Source of the DNA: Betaproteobacteria bacterium
GTDB taxonomy: Bacteria; Pseudomonadota; Gammaproteobacteria; Burkholderiales; Casimicrobiaceae
Assembly: GCA_016720425.1 (NCBI GenBank)
Contig: JADKKQ010000006.1
Location: 62,001 to 126,000, forward strand
Reading direction: 5' to 3'
Length of the DNA stretch: 64,000 nt
In this document: positions 11,102 through 23,009 of the stretch, in pieces
Position numbering within the stretch: position 1 is the first letter of the stretch
Layout of the letters: each line of letters starts with the position of its first letter
Notes under the pieces: generated by a model
Told to the model about the DNA's origin: nothing
The model's input: the letters and a program-made list of their open reading frames with translations, nothing else
Databases searched by the model: none
Made by a program: the position numbers and the translations under genes

Positions 11102-12838
11102 TCAGCGCGCCTCGTCCGCCGCCGGGGCGCTCCGCTGCACGCACTTCTGGTAGTCCTCGACCGCCTCCCAGGCGGCGTGGAAGAACCGCTCGGCGCCGAC
11201 CTGCTTGGTCAGTCCCAGGCGCATCAGCTGTTCCCGCAGCGGGCGGTTGGCATGGGAGAAGCGGATGTCGACGCCCTCGGCCGCCAGTCGGTCCAGCAGT
11301 TCCTCGAAGACCTCCATCGCGGTGATGTCCATGCCCGTCACCGCCTGCATGTCGAACACGATGCAGCGGACCGGAACGCGGGCGCGGCGCACCATCCTGC
11401 CCACGCGTGCGGCCACGTGGCGGGCATTGGCAAAGACCAGCGGCGCGTAGATCCGGTAGACCAGGATGCCGGGCGGCGACGCGCCGGGCTGATCGTCGTC
11501 GAGGTCGTGGTAGCGATGGTCGGGCGGGTGCTTCCGCAGCAGCGCGTCGCGCGGGCGCGCGGTGCTGATGAGCAGGCCTAGCACCGACAGCGCGACACCG
11601 ACCAGGATGCCGGGCAGCACACCGAGCACCAGCACCCCCAGCGTCACGCCGAGCGACAGCCGAAAGCTGCCGGGATCGAGCCGCCGCAAGCGGACGTTCT
11701 CGTTCCAGTCGAACAGCGCGATTCCGGTGTAGATCAGCAGCGCGGCCAGCGCGACGACCGGCAGCCACTCGAGCAGCGGGGCCAGCACCAGCACGAACAG
11801 CAACAGCAGGGCCACGGCGGCCCATTGCGCCATCTGCGTGCGTCCGCCGTACGCGGCAACCGTGAGCGTCCGCGAGCCGCTGGAACCGACCGTGTAACCG
11901 CCCAGCAGCCCCGACCCGACGTTCGACGTCCCGAGCGCGGTCAGCTCGCCGTTGGCGTCGATGTCCTCATGCAAGTTGGCCGCGATCGCGCGGGCGAGCA
12001 GGATGCCCTCGGCGAAGATCAGCGTGGCCAGCGCCAGCGCGCCGGGTGCGAGGTCGAGCAGGTCCTGGCCGCTCACCGCGGGAATCTGCGGGCGCGGCAG
12101 GCCCTGCGGCATCTCGCCCAGCAGCGCGACCCCGTGGCTGGAAAGGTCGAATGCCACGGCGGCAGCGATGCCGACGACGCAGGCAACGAGCGATCCGGGG
12201 ACTGTCGGCAGGAAGCGTCGCAGCAGGAACAGCAGCACGATCAGCGACAGGCCGAGCGCCAGTGTCGGCGCGTGCGTCGACGGCAGTCGCCGCAGGACCT
12301 CGGCGATCCGAAGGAAGAACTGGTCGCTCACCAGCGGCACACCGAGCAGCTTGCCGATTTGCGTGCCGATCAGGATCAGCGCCGAGCCGTTGAGATAGCC
12401 GACCAGCACCGGCTTCGACAGCAGGTCGGCGAGGTCACCGACCTGCAGCCGCGAGGCGATGACCAGCGCCGCGCCGACGAGGAACGGCAATGCGGTCGCA
12501 AGCGCCACCGTTCGCGCCGGGTCGCCACCGGCCAGCGGCGCGACGACGGCGGCGGCCAGCAGTGCGGTCGTCGCGTCGGGCCCGGCGATCACCGGAATTC
12601 CGCGCGAGAACAACGCATAGCCCGCCATCGCGCCGATCGCCGCGTAGAGGCCGGTCACCGGCGGCACGCCGACCAGTTCCGAATAGGCCAGCACCGACGG
12701 GATCATCACCAGGAACGCGGACAGGCCGGCGACGACGTCGCCGCGCAGGGCCTGGCGGGGGTAGTGCGCGAACAGCGCGAGCCCGGGCAGCCAGCGGGCA
12801 AGGCCCACGGGTCGGTGGCGGACGCGATGGTCGTTCAC
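11102..12838 (-). CDS. SulP-family inorganic anion transporter with STAS domain
   Basis: 578 residues. The first about 400 are a multi-pass SulP transporter core (RGDVVAGLSAFLVMIPSVLAYSEL near the N-terminus, GLYAAIGAMAGYALFSRG). A cytoplasmic STAS domain follows (about 430-565: RCIVFDMQAVTGMDITAMEVFEELL). SulP proteins move sulfate, bicarbonate or related anions across the inner membrane; in an autotroph, bicarbonate is an attractive substrate, but the sequence does not decide this. The start codon is GTG. The BPSS1780-type gene ends 22 nt upstream, so thrB through this gene may form one transcript. Confidence 0.9.
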   Translation of the reverse strand: MNDHRVRHRPVGLARWLPGLALFAHYPRQALRGDVVAGLSAFLVMIPSVLAYSELVGVPPVTGLYAAIGAMAGYALFSRGIPVIAGPDATTALLAAAVVAPLAGGDPARTVALATALPFLVGAALVIASRLQVGDLADLLSKPVLVGYLNGSALILIGTQIGKLLGVPLVSDQFFLRIAEVLRRLPSTHAPTLALGLSLIVLLFLLRRFLPTVPGSLVACVVGIAAAVAFDLSSHGVALLGEMPQGLPRPQIPAVSGQDLLDLAPGALALATLIFAEGILLARAIAANLHEDIDANGELTALGTSNVGSGLLGGYTVGSSGSRTLTVAAYGGRTQMAQWAAVALLLLFVLVLAPLLEWLPVVALAALLIYTGIALFDWNENVRLRRLDPGSFRLSLGVTLGVLVLGVLPGILVGVALSVLGLLISTARPRDALLRKHPPDHRYHDLDDDQPGASPPGILVYRIYAPLVFANARHVAARVGRMVRRARVPVRCIVFDMQAVTGMDITAMEVFEELLDRLAAEGVDIRFSHANRPLREQLMRLGLTKQVGAERFFHAAWEAVEDYQKCVQRSAPAADEAR

Positions 12839-12860
12839 GACCCGACCGCGCCGTTGCCGG

Positions 12861-13691
12861 TCAGCGTTGGCCGGTCGGCGGCGCGGCGGAGTCTCCCACG
12901 CGCTCGCCGGAGTGGAACACGTCGCGGTAGCTCACGTAGTCGGAGACGTGCAGCGTCGCGACGAACAGGAACACGTAGGGCAGCAGGAAGGCGACGGCGA
13001 CGACCAGCGCGTATTCGGCGGGAACGACGGCGGCGACGATCGCCGTCGCGATCCCCGGCAGCACGCCGCCGAACAGGAACACCAGCGCACCGTAGACGCT
13101 GATGGCCCGCCAGTTGGCGATCGCCGCGCGCAGGCTGGTCGCCAGCGCCTCGGCTGCGCTGCAGTCCTGGAAGACCACGAGCGCCGGCGCGAACCAGAGC
13201 GCCAGGATCACCGGCAGCGCGAGCACCGCGGCGAACAGCATCGCCGCCTGGACCTCGCCGGTCGCGAGCACCGCCTCGTCGAGCTTGACCTTGCCCGACA
13301 GCACCTCGAGCAGCTTGCCGCCGTCGACCAGCGACGTCGCGAGCACCGCGACCGAAATGCCGACCAGCATGAAGGCTCCCAGCGGGAGCAGCGCCCAGAG
13401 GTTCGACCGGAAGCCCTGGAACAGCAGCCGCAGCTCGGGCGCGCCGCCGCGCTCCTGGTTCCAGGCGGCGGCGAGAAAGCCGACGGCGAAGACCGGCTTC
13501 AGCAGCGGCAGGCCGAACTGGCCGATCAGCGGAATGATGTCGACGATGCCGATGACGAGGTAGTAGAGCAGCAGCAGCATCAGCCACGGCAGCCGGTGGG
13601 CCGTCAGCATCGCGTGCGCTTCCTTCAGCCAGATGGCGCCCCGGCGCGCGTCGTGGCGGGCAAAGACAATCGGCGTGCCCGGTGCGTTCAT
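12861..13691 (-). CDS. BPSS1780-family integral membrane protein
   Basis: 276 residues with about six hydrophobic segments and the family's landmark LALWFAPALVVFQD, followed by SAAEALATSLRAAIANW. Function is unknown; the family is widespread in betaproteobacteria. The ATG at 13691 overlaps the thrB stop by 4 nt (ATGA), indicating translational coupling. A paralogue with the same ALVVF signature is encoded at 18797-19615, on the other side of the polA block. Confidence 0.8.
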   Translation of the reverse strand: MNAPGTPIVFARHDARRGAIWLKEAHAMLTAHRLPWLMLLLLYYLVIGIVDIIPLIGQFGLPLLKPVFAVGFLAAAWNQERGGAPELRLLFQGFRSNLWALLPLGAFMLVGISVAVLATSLVDGGKLLEVLSGKVKLDEAVLATGEVQAAMLFAAVLALPVILALWFAPALVVFQDCSAAEALATSLRAAIANWRAISVYGALVFLFGGVLPGIATAIVAAVVPAEYALVVAVAFLLPYVFLFVATLHVSDYVSYRDVFHSGERVGDSAAPPTGQR

Positions 13692-14659
13692 CGCGCGACC
13701 CGGCCCGCGGGCGTGATCCGCGACGGACGGGCGATGCGGTCGCGCAGGATGCGCTCGAAGTGCGCGGGGTCGTGCGCGTGCACGAGTTCTCCGGGGCGCG
13801 GCAGGTGGAGGTCGTAGAGCCGCGACAGCCAGAAGCGCAGTGCCGCCGCGCGCAGCAGCGACGGCCACTGCTCGCGCTCGACGGGGGTCAGCGGGCGGAC
13901 CGACTGGTAGCCGTCGAGCAGCGCCTGCAGGAGCTCGTGCACCAGACTGCCGCGCGCGTCGCCGTCCCTGGCGATGCACCAGTCGTTGACGGTGATGGCG
14001 AGGTCGTAGGCGTAGAAGTCGGTGGCGGCGAAGCCGAAATCGATCAGGCCCGCGACGCGCTCGCCGGAGAACAGCACGTTGTCGCAGAAGAGGTCGCCGT
14101 GAATCGCCCCCTTGGGCATCGTGACCTTGCCGAAGCCGGTCTGGTGCCGCAGTTCGACCGCCAGCAGTTCGTTCTGCTCCGCGGACACGAAGGGGCGCAC
14201 GGCGCGCGCCGCCTGGCGCCACCACGCGGGCCCGCGCCGGTTGCCGAGGCGGCTGCGGTAGCTGGCCGAGGCCTGGTGCAGCCGCCCGAGCGCTTCGCCC
14301 ACCGCGGCGCAATGGGCGGCGTCGGGCGTGACGATCGGCACGCCGTCGATTCGCTGGGTGAGCCCCGCGGGCTTGCCGTTGAGCATGCCGAACAGCGCGC
14401 CGCTGCGGTCCGGGGCCGGCGCCGGGCAGGCGACGCCCGCGCGCGCGAGATGCGCCATCAGGTTGAGATAGAACGGGAGCTCTTCGGCGGGCAGGCGCTC
14501 GAACAGCGTCAGCACCCAGCGCCCGCGCGTCGTGGTGACGAAGTAGTTGGTGTTCTCGATGCCCGAGGCGATCGGCACCTGCTCGACCAGCGTGCCGACG
14601 GCGTAGCGGGTGAGCCACGCTTCGAGTTCGGCGGAGGACACGGCGGTGTAGACCGACAT
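13688..14659 (-). CDS. thrB: Homoserine kinase, APH-fold type (ThrB)
   Basis: 323 residues, the length of the proteobacterial choline/aminoglycoside-kinase-fold homoserine kinases, which are unrelated to the GHMP-type enzyme. Motifs: IASGIENTNYFV (nucleotide region), IHGDLFCDNVLF (catalytic Brenner motif with HGD) and GLIDFGFAATDFYAYDLA (the DFG metal site). It phosphorylates L-homoserine toward threonine in the cytosol. It sits between the DUF2782 gene and the BPSS1780-type gene, all on the minus strand, as in other betaproteobacteria. Confidence 0.95.
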   Translation of the reverse strand: MSVYTAVSSAELEAWLTRYAVGTLVEQVPIASGIENTNYFVTTTRGRWVLTLFERLPAEELPFYLNLMAHLARAGVACPAPAPDRSGALFGMLNGKPAGLTQRIDGVPIVTPDAAHCAAVGEALGRLHQASASYRSRLGNRRGPAWWRQAARAVRPFVSAEQNELLAVELRHQTGFGKVTMPKGAIHGDLFCDNVLFSGERVAGLIDFGFAATDFYAYDLAITVNDWCIARDGDARGSLVHELLQALLDGYQSVRPLTPVEREQWPSLLRAAALRFWLSRLYDLHLPRPGELVHAHDPAHFERILRDRIARPSRITPAGRVAR

Positions 14660-14726
14660 CGGGCTTGGCGCCGCGCACGCAGGCCTGCGGCGGCACCCCT
14701 TGGGTGACTTGGCGTGGGGGGTCGGG

Positions 14727-15101
14727 TCAGAAAGTGAACAGCACCCAGAGCGGCACGCTGAGTCCCGACTCCAGGCTGTCGCGACGCAGGTAGATCTGCC
14801 CGCCCGGGTCCGGGATCAGGAAGTAGGAGCGACCGTGCCGCGGCGTCACCTTGATCCAGATCACCCGACCCGCGACGCGTGCCTCTTCGATGGTTTCGCT
14901 GTCCTTGCGGGTGATCGTGACCTGGGGTTCGAGTTCCGGATCGCCGACGATCTCGGGCGGCGGCGGGATCTCGGGCAACGGCTCCAGCTTGGGGGGCGGC
15001 GGCGCCGCGCTCGGCTGCGCCTGCACGGCCACCGGGGCCGCCAGCAGCGCGGCGATCAGCAGCGGCAGCGCGCAGAGCAGCAGGGAAGGAGTCACTTTCA
15101 T
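14727..15101 (-). CDS. DUF2782 exported protein
   Basis: 124 residues. A Sec signal peptide (MKVTPSLLLCALPLLIAALLAAPVAVQA, cut near residue 28) is followed by a proline-rich linker (PPPPKLEPLPEIPPPPE) and a compact C-terminal domain (PQVTITRKDSETIEEARVAG ... YFLIPDPGG). This is the DUF2782 pattern; members are periplasmic and uncharacterised and are regularly found between polA and thrB in betaproteobacteria. ATG 15101 was preferred over an in-frame GTG at 15113, which would lengthen the n-region without a better ribosome site. The gap to thrB is 67 nt. Confidence 0.85.
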   Translation of the reverse strand: MKVTPSLLLCALPLLIAALLAAPVAVQAQPSAAPPPPKLEPLPEIPPPPEIVGDPELEPQVTITRKDSETIEEARVAGRVIWIKVTPRHGRSYFLIPDPGGQIYLRRDSLESGLSVPLWVLFTF

Positions 15102-15243
15102 GGCACGAAGCACCGTGAGCCCATTTTACCAGAGGGAACGCCCCGGCACGCTGCCGCGGCAGCGCCCGCCGAGCGGGTGGGGAGCGGGTGTTGCCGCCGC
15201 GCGACGCAGCGGCCGCGCAGCGACCTCCGGGCCCCGGGGGCGC

Positions 15244-15969
15244 TCAGAGGTTCAGCATCTTCTCGCGCTCGGTGCGCGTCGGCTGGAAACCGCGTCCCTC
15301 GTAGAAGTGGAAGATCGCGTCGACGATCGCCTCCGGCTCCTCGATGACCTGCATCAGGTCGAGGTCGTGCTCGTGGATGAGACCCTGGCCGACCAGGCTC
15401 TTGCGCATCCATTCGAGCAGACCCTGCCAGAACTCGCCGCCGACGAGGATGATCGGAATCCGCCGGCTCTTGCCGGTCTGCACCAGCGTCAGGCACTCGG
15501 ACAGCTCGTCGAGGGTGCCGAAGCCCCCCGGCATCACGACGTAGGCGGAGGCGAAGCGGACGAACATCATCTTGCGGGCGAAGAAGTAGCGGAAGTCGAA
15601 GCCCACGTCCTGGAAGTCGTTGCCGCCCTGCTCGCGCGGCAGCAGGATGTTGAGGCCGATCGCGGGCGACTTGCCGGCGTGCGCCCCGCGGTTCGCCGCT
15701 TCCATGAGCCCCGGGCCGCCACCGGAGATGACCGCGAAGCCGGCATCCGACAGCAGGCGCGCAATCCGCTCGGCACGCTCGTAATACGGATGGCCCTGCC
15801 GGATGCGCGCGCTGCCGAACAGGCTGACGGCCGGGCGCACGCCCTGCAGGCGTTCGGTCGCCGCGGCGAACTCTGCCATAATCCCCAGCACCCGCCAGGC
15901 CTCCTGGCCGTTCGACGTGTACATGGCCCGGGGATCGATGAGTTCGGGAATCTTGCCTGTTCGGATCAT
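15244..15969 (-). CDS. LOG-family protein (TIGR00730 Rossmann fold)
   Basis: About 241 residues with the diagnostic LOG motif PGGFGTLDELSE (PGGxGTxxE) and the GGGPGLMEAANRGA nucleotide-binding loop. Relatives are cytokinin-riboside-5'-monophosphate phosphoribohydrolases or pyrimidine/purine nucleosidases; the bacterial role is often unclear. The start is uncertain: ATG 15969 gives MIRTGKIPEL, and its codon overlaps the polA start codon on the opposite strand by two bases; ATG 15924 gives MYTSNGQEAW. Neither has a good ribosome site. Confidence 0.87.
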   Translation of the reverse strand: MIRTGKIPELIDPRAMYTSNGQEAWRVLGIMAEFAAATERLQGVRPAVSLFGSARIRQGHPYYERAERIARLLSDAGFAVISGGGPGLMEAANRGAHAGKSPAIGLNILLPREQGGNDFQDVGFDFRYFFARKMMFVRFASAYVVMPGGFGTLDELSECLTLVQTGKSRRIPIILVGGEFWQGLLEWMRKSLVGQGLIHEHDLDLMQVIEEPEAIVDAIFHFYEGRGFQPTRTEREKMLNL

Positions 15970-18730
15970 GCCTACGCTCGTTCTCGTCGATGGTTCGTCG
16001 TACCTGTACCGCGCGTTCCACGCGCTGCCCGACCTGCGCACCGCGAAGGGGGAACCGACCGGCGCGCTGCGCGGAGTGCTCGCGATGTTGCGCCGAATGG
16101 TGGAGGACGGCAAGCCCGACTATTTTGCCGTCGTGTTCGACGCGCCGGGCAAGACCTTTCGCGACGACTGGTACCCCGACTACAAGGCGCAGCGGCCGCC
16201 GATGCCCGACGATCTCGCGGCCCAGATCGCGCCCCTGCACGAGCTCGTCCGCGCGCACGGCTGGCCGCTGCTGATGATCGCAGGCGTCGAGGCCGACGAC
16301 GTCATCGGCACGCTGGCCACGCAGGCCGCCGCGCGCGGCATCGACTGCCTGGTGTCGACCTCGGACAAGGACCTCGCGCAGCTGGTGCGGCCCGGGATCA
16401 CGCTGGTCAACACCATGAGCAACGAGACGCTGGACGAGGCGGGCGTGGTGCGCAAGTTCGGCGTGCGCGCCGACCAGGTGCTCGACCTCCTCACCCTGAC
16501 CGGGGACAGCGTCGACAACGTGCCCGGCGTGGCCAAGGTGGGTCCGAAGACCGCGGCCAAGTGGCTCGCCCAGTACGGCACGCTGGACGCCATCGTGGCC
16601 AACGCCGCGAAGATTCCCGGCGTTGTCGGCGAGAACCTGCGCCAGAGCCTCGACTGGCTGCCGCTGGGCCGGCGGCTCCTCACCGTCAGGACCGACTGCG
16701 CCTTGCCGGTGGCCCCCGAGGCGCTGCGGATCGAGGAGGTCGACGGCGACCGGCTGAAGGCGCTCTACCAGCGCTTCGAGTTCAAGAGCTGGGTCAGGGA
16801 TCTGGCCGGCGGCGGCGCAGCGGCGGCCGACGTCGCCGGCAGCATCGCGGACCGCGCCGCGCGGCAGGAGCTGCGCCGTTTCGCCGGCACCGAAGCGCCG
16901 GCGCACGACGCGCGGCCCGCGGTGCCGCGACATTACGAGACGGTGCAGGACGCCGAGTCGCTCGACCGCTGGCTCGCGTCGATTGCCGCCACCGAGCTCG
17001 TGGCCTTCGACACCGAGACGACGAGCCTCGATCCGCTCGCGGCGCGGATCGTCGGGCTCTCCTTCGCGGTCGCGCCCGGCCGCGCCTGCTACGTTCCGCT
17101 GGCGCACCGCTACCCGGGGGCGCCGGACCAGCTGCCGGCCGACGCGGTGCTGGCGCGCCTCGCGCCCTGGTTCGCCGATCCGCGGCGCGGCAAGCTGGGG
17201 CAGAACGTCAAGTACGACCAGCACGTGCTCGCCAACCACGGCCTCGCGCTGGCGGGTGTCGCCCACGACACGCTGCTCGAATCCTACGTGCTGGAATCGC
17301 ACAAGCCGCACGACATGGACAGCCTCGCCTGGCGCCATCTCGACGTGAAGACGATCACCTACGCCGAAGTCGCCGGCAAGGGGGCGAAGCAGATCGGCTT
17401 CGACCAGGTGGACGTCGCCACGGCGGCGTCCTACGCGGCCGAGGACGCCGACGTCACGCTGCAGCTGCACGCGGTGCTGCATCCGCGCCTCGTGCGCGAG
17501 CCGCGGCAGGAAGCGCTGTACCGGACGATCGAGCTCCCGGTGCGCGAGGTGCTCTTCCGGATGGAGCGCGAAGGCGTGCTGGTGGACACCGCGCTCTTGA
17601 ACGTGCAGAGCCGCGAGCTGGGCGAGCGCGTGCTGGAGCTCGAGCAGCAGGCCTACGCGCTCGCCGGGCAGCCGTTCAACCTCTCGTCGCCGAAACAGCT
17701 GGGCGAGATCCTGTTCGAGCGGATGCAGCTGCCGGTGGTCAAGAAGACCGCGACCGGCCAGCCCTCGACCGACGAGGAGGTGCTGCAGGAGCTCGCCGCC
17801 GACTACCCGCTGCCGAAGCTGCTGCTGCAGCACCGCAGCCTGGCCAAGCTCAAGTCCACCTACGCCGACAAGCTGCCGCAGATGGTGGATCCGCGGACCG
17901 GCCGCGTGCACACGACCTACGCGCAGGCGACGGCGGTGACCGGCCGGCTGGCGTCGTCCGACCCCAACCTGCAGAACATCCCGGTGCGCACCGCCGAGGG
18001 CCGCCGCATCCGCGAGGCGTTCGTCGCGCCACCGGGGCGCCTGCTGGTCTCCGCCGACTACTCGCAGATCGAGCTGCGGATCATGGCGCACCTGTCCGGC
18101 GACCCCGCGCTGCTGAAGGCGTTCAACGAGGGCGCGGACATCCACCGCGCGACGGCGGCGCAGATCTTCGGCGTGCCCGTCGCCGACGTGACGACCGACC
18201 AGCGCCGCTACATCAAGGCGGTGAACTTCGGGCTGATCTACGGCATGGGTGCGTTCGGCCTGGCGCAGCAGCTCGGCATCGAGCGCGGCGCCGCGCAGCA
18301 GTTCATCGACCAGTACTTCGCGCGCTATCCCGGCGTCGCCGCGTACATGCAGCGCACCCGCGAGCTCGCCCGCGCGCAGGGCTACGTCGAGACGGTGTTC
18401 GGGCGGCGGCTGTGGCTGCCCGACATCAACGCGGCCGGCGGGCCCCGGCGCGCCGGGGCCGAGCGCGCCGCGATCAACGCGCCGATGCAGGGCACGGCGG
18501 CGGACCTGATCAAGCTGGCGATGATCGCCGTCCAGGACTGGCTCGATCGCGAGCACCTGGCGGCGAAGCTGATCCTGCAGGTGCACGACGAACTGGTGCT
18601 GGAGGTGCCGGACGGCGAGGCGGCGCGCGTCATGCGCGAGCTGCCGGTGCTGATGGCCGGGGTCGCGCAGCTCTCGGTGCCGCTGGTCGCCGACGTGGGC
18701 AGCGGTGCCAACTGGGAGGTGGCGCACTGA
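15968..18730 (+). CDS. polA: DNA polymerase I
   Basis: 920 residues with all three domains. The 5'-3' exonuclease spans about 1-290 (MPTLVLVDGSSYLYRAF, VLDLLTLTGDSVDNVPGV). The 3'-5' proofreading domain is about 340-510, with its acidic residues intact (FDTETTSLDP, LGQNVKYDQHVL, AAEDADVTLQLH). The polymerase domain carries motif A (SADYSQIELRIMAHLSGD), motif B (RRYIKAVNFGLIYGMGAFG) and motif C (LQVHDELVLEVP). It fills gaps and removes RNA primers during replication and repair. The start codon overlaps that of the divergent LOG gene. Confidence 0.97.
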   Translation: MPTLVLVDGSSYLYRAFHALPDLRTAKGEPTGALRGVLAMLRRMVEDGKPDYFAVVFDAPGKTFRDDWYPDYKAQRPPMPDDLAAQIAPLHELVRAHGWPLLMIAGVEADDVIGTLATQAAARGIDCLVSTSDKDLAQLVRPGITLVNTMSNETLDEAGVVRKFGVRADQVLDLLTLTGDSVDNVPGVAKVGPKTAAKWLAQYGTLDAIVANAAKIPGVVGENLRQSLDWLPLGRRLLTVRTDCALPVAPEALRIEEVDGDRLKALYQRFEFKSWVRDLAGGGAAAADVAGSIADRAARQELRRFAGTEAPAHDARPAVPRHYETVQDAESLDRWLASIAATELVAFDTETTSLDPLAARIVGLSFAVAPGRACYVPLAHRYPGAPDQLPADAVLARLAPWFADPRRGKLGQNVKYDQHVLANHGLALAGVAHDTLLESYVLESHKPHDMDSLAWRHLDVKTITYAEVAGKGAKQIGFDQVDVATAASYAAEDADVTLQLHAVLHPRLVREPRQEALYRTIELPVREVLFRMEREGVLVDTALLNVQSRELGERVLELEQQAYALAGQPFNLSSPKQLGEILFERMQLPVVKKTATGQPSTDEEVLQELAADYPLPKLLLQHRSLAKLKSTYADKLPQMVDPRTGRVHTTYAQATAVTGRLASSDPNLQNIPVRTAEGRRIREAFVAPPGRLLVSADYSQIELRIMAHLSGDPALLKAFNEGADIHRATAAQIFGVPVADVTTDQRRYIKAVNFGLIYGMGAFGLAQQLGIERGAAQQFIDQYFARYPGVAAYMQRTRELARAQGYVETVFGRRLWLPDINAAGGPRRAGAERAAINAPMQGTAADLIKLAMIAVQDWLDREHLAAKLILQVHDELVLEVPDGEAARVMRELPVLMAGVAQLSVPLVADVGSGANWEVAH

Positions 18731-18796
18731 CTCCGCCCGGTGGGCGGCTGCAGCCGCGGCGGCGAAGTTCCCGCTGCGGGAGCGCACGCTGCCGGG

Positions 18797-19615
18797 TCAA
18801 TCGGGCGCGGGAGCCCCGAAGATGTCGACGTAGCTGACGTAGACCGAACCCGCGAGCGCCGGTGCCAGCACCAGCCAGCCGAGTCCGAGGGGAATCGTCG
18901 CCAGCACCGCCAGCGCGAGCCCGAGCAGGCTGTAGACGAGGAGCGGCAGGGCGTTGACGAGGCAGGCGACGAAGCTCGCCTTCATCGCCGCCATCGGCTC
19001 GACGTCGGCAAACACGACCAGCGCCGGCGCGAACCAGACCGCCATCATCAGCGGCACCGCGAGCAGCGCCATGACGACGAGGATGACGACAGCCGCGATC
19101 CCGATGGCCGCCATCGCGGCGACACCGGCCTGGATCGGGTCGCCGGTCAGGAGCGCCCCCAGCGCGCCCACTCCCGCGAGCCCGACCAGGATCGCCGTGA
19201 CGACCAGCCAGATGCAGAACCAGCCGGCGAGGTACAGCAGCGCCACGATCAGCAGCGGCCCCGCGCGCGGGCCGAAGCATGCGAACAGGTGGCCGATGGT
19301 CAGCGGTTCGCCGCGATCGACGGCGCGCGCGCCCAGCAGTGCGCCGCCGGCGAGAACCGGCAGCAGCAGCGACGAGGCCGCCGCCCCGACGACGGGGATC
19401 AGCAGCAGCGTCAGGGTGACGGCGAAGTAGACGGCGGCGATCGCCAGCCACGGCCAAGGGGCGGCCGCGAACAGCCGCCAGCCTGCCAGCCACCACTCGA
19501 CACCGCGGCCGGCCGGAACGGCGGCGATCGCCGGCGCGCGGCCGTTGCTGCGCGCGCCGGCGGAGAGGCGTGGCGTGGGCGGCGCGGAGGGTGGCGGGGA
19601 CGCGGGTTCGATCAT
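18797..19615 (-). CDS. BPSS1780-family integral membrane protein (second copy)
   Basis: 272 residues. A proline/serine-rich cytoplasmic N-terminus of about 45 residues is followed by VEWWLAGWRLFAAAPWPW and six hydrophobic segments. It shares the MMAVWFAPALVVFADVEPMAAMKASF signature region with the protein at 12861-13691, differing mainly in its unusual N-terminal extension. Function is unknown. It converges with polA across a 66-nt gap holding small GC hairpins. Confidence 0.75.
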   Translation of the reverse strand: MIEPASPPPSAPPTPRLSAGARSNGRAPAIAAVPAGRGVEWWLAGWRLFAAAPWPWLAIAAVYFAVTLTLLLIPVVGAAASSLLLPVLAGGALLGARAVDRGEPLTIGHLFACFGPRAGPLLIVALLYLAGWFCIWLVVTAILVGLAGVGALGALLTGDPIQAGVAAMAAIGIAAVVILVVMALLAVPLMMAVWFAPALVVFADVEPMAAMKASFVACLVNALPLLVYSLLGLALAVLATIPLGLGWLVLAPALAGSVYVSYVDIFGAPAPD

Positions 19616-19878
19616 GGCATGCCGGCAATGACCCGCACGACCTCGGCGTCCGCGGCCCTGCGGGCGACCGGGGCGACGCAGCGGAACTTGCAGTGCGATT
19701 TTACGCGCCGGCGCGGTGGGCCGGCAGGCATTTTTTTGCGACCCGCCGAACCGTGCCCCGCTGCTTTCTGGAAGAATGTCGGCGCGTGGGGACCGGTCGT
19801 GCGGACGATGCGGCGCACCGGCGCCTGAGCGGCGCAGGCTCCGTGTCGCTCTGCTGGCAGAAACGAAGGGATCGCCCG

Positions 19879-22816
<2,938 letters not shown>

Positions 22817-22896
22817 CGCCTGGCTGAAGGCGGCGGGTCGCGATCCCCGGTTCGCCGAAGGGTATATGCCTGTCCAGGCATGCGTGGCGGGGACCG

Positions 22897-22910
22897 TTGA
22901 TCCACGTCAA
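22897..22910 (+). promoter_or_regulatory. FNR/CRP-type box before the multiheme cytochrome module
   Basis: TTGATCCACGTCAA matches the FNR/ANR/DNR consensus TTGAT-N4-ATCAA at 9 of 10 defined positions. It lies about 100 nt before the 11-heme cytochrome start and after the dehydrogenase stop. A matching -10 was not obvious. Confidence 0.6.
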
Positions 22911-23009
22911 CGTGGCGTTTTGACGCGCGTGCGAAGCTTGCCCCCGTCTCCGGATCCGGCTGTTCGGGCCGGCTCCGGCCGTAAGCGCGCTGCCTCGCGG
23001 GGAACATCG

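Noticed and set aside
15098..18787. A 1,229-residue open frame antisense to polA
   Set aside because: GC-rich antisense shadow; His/Arg/Val-rich with no domain, while polA on the other strand is complete.
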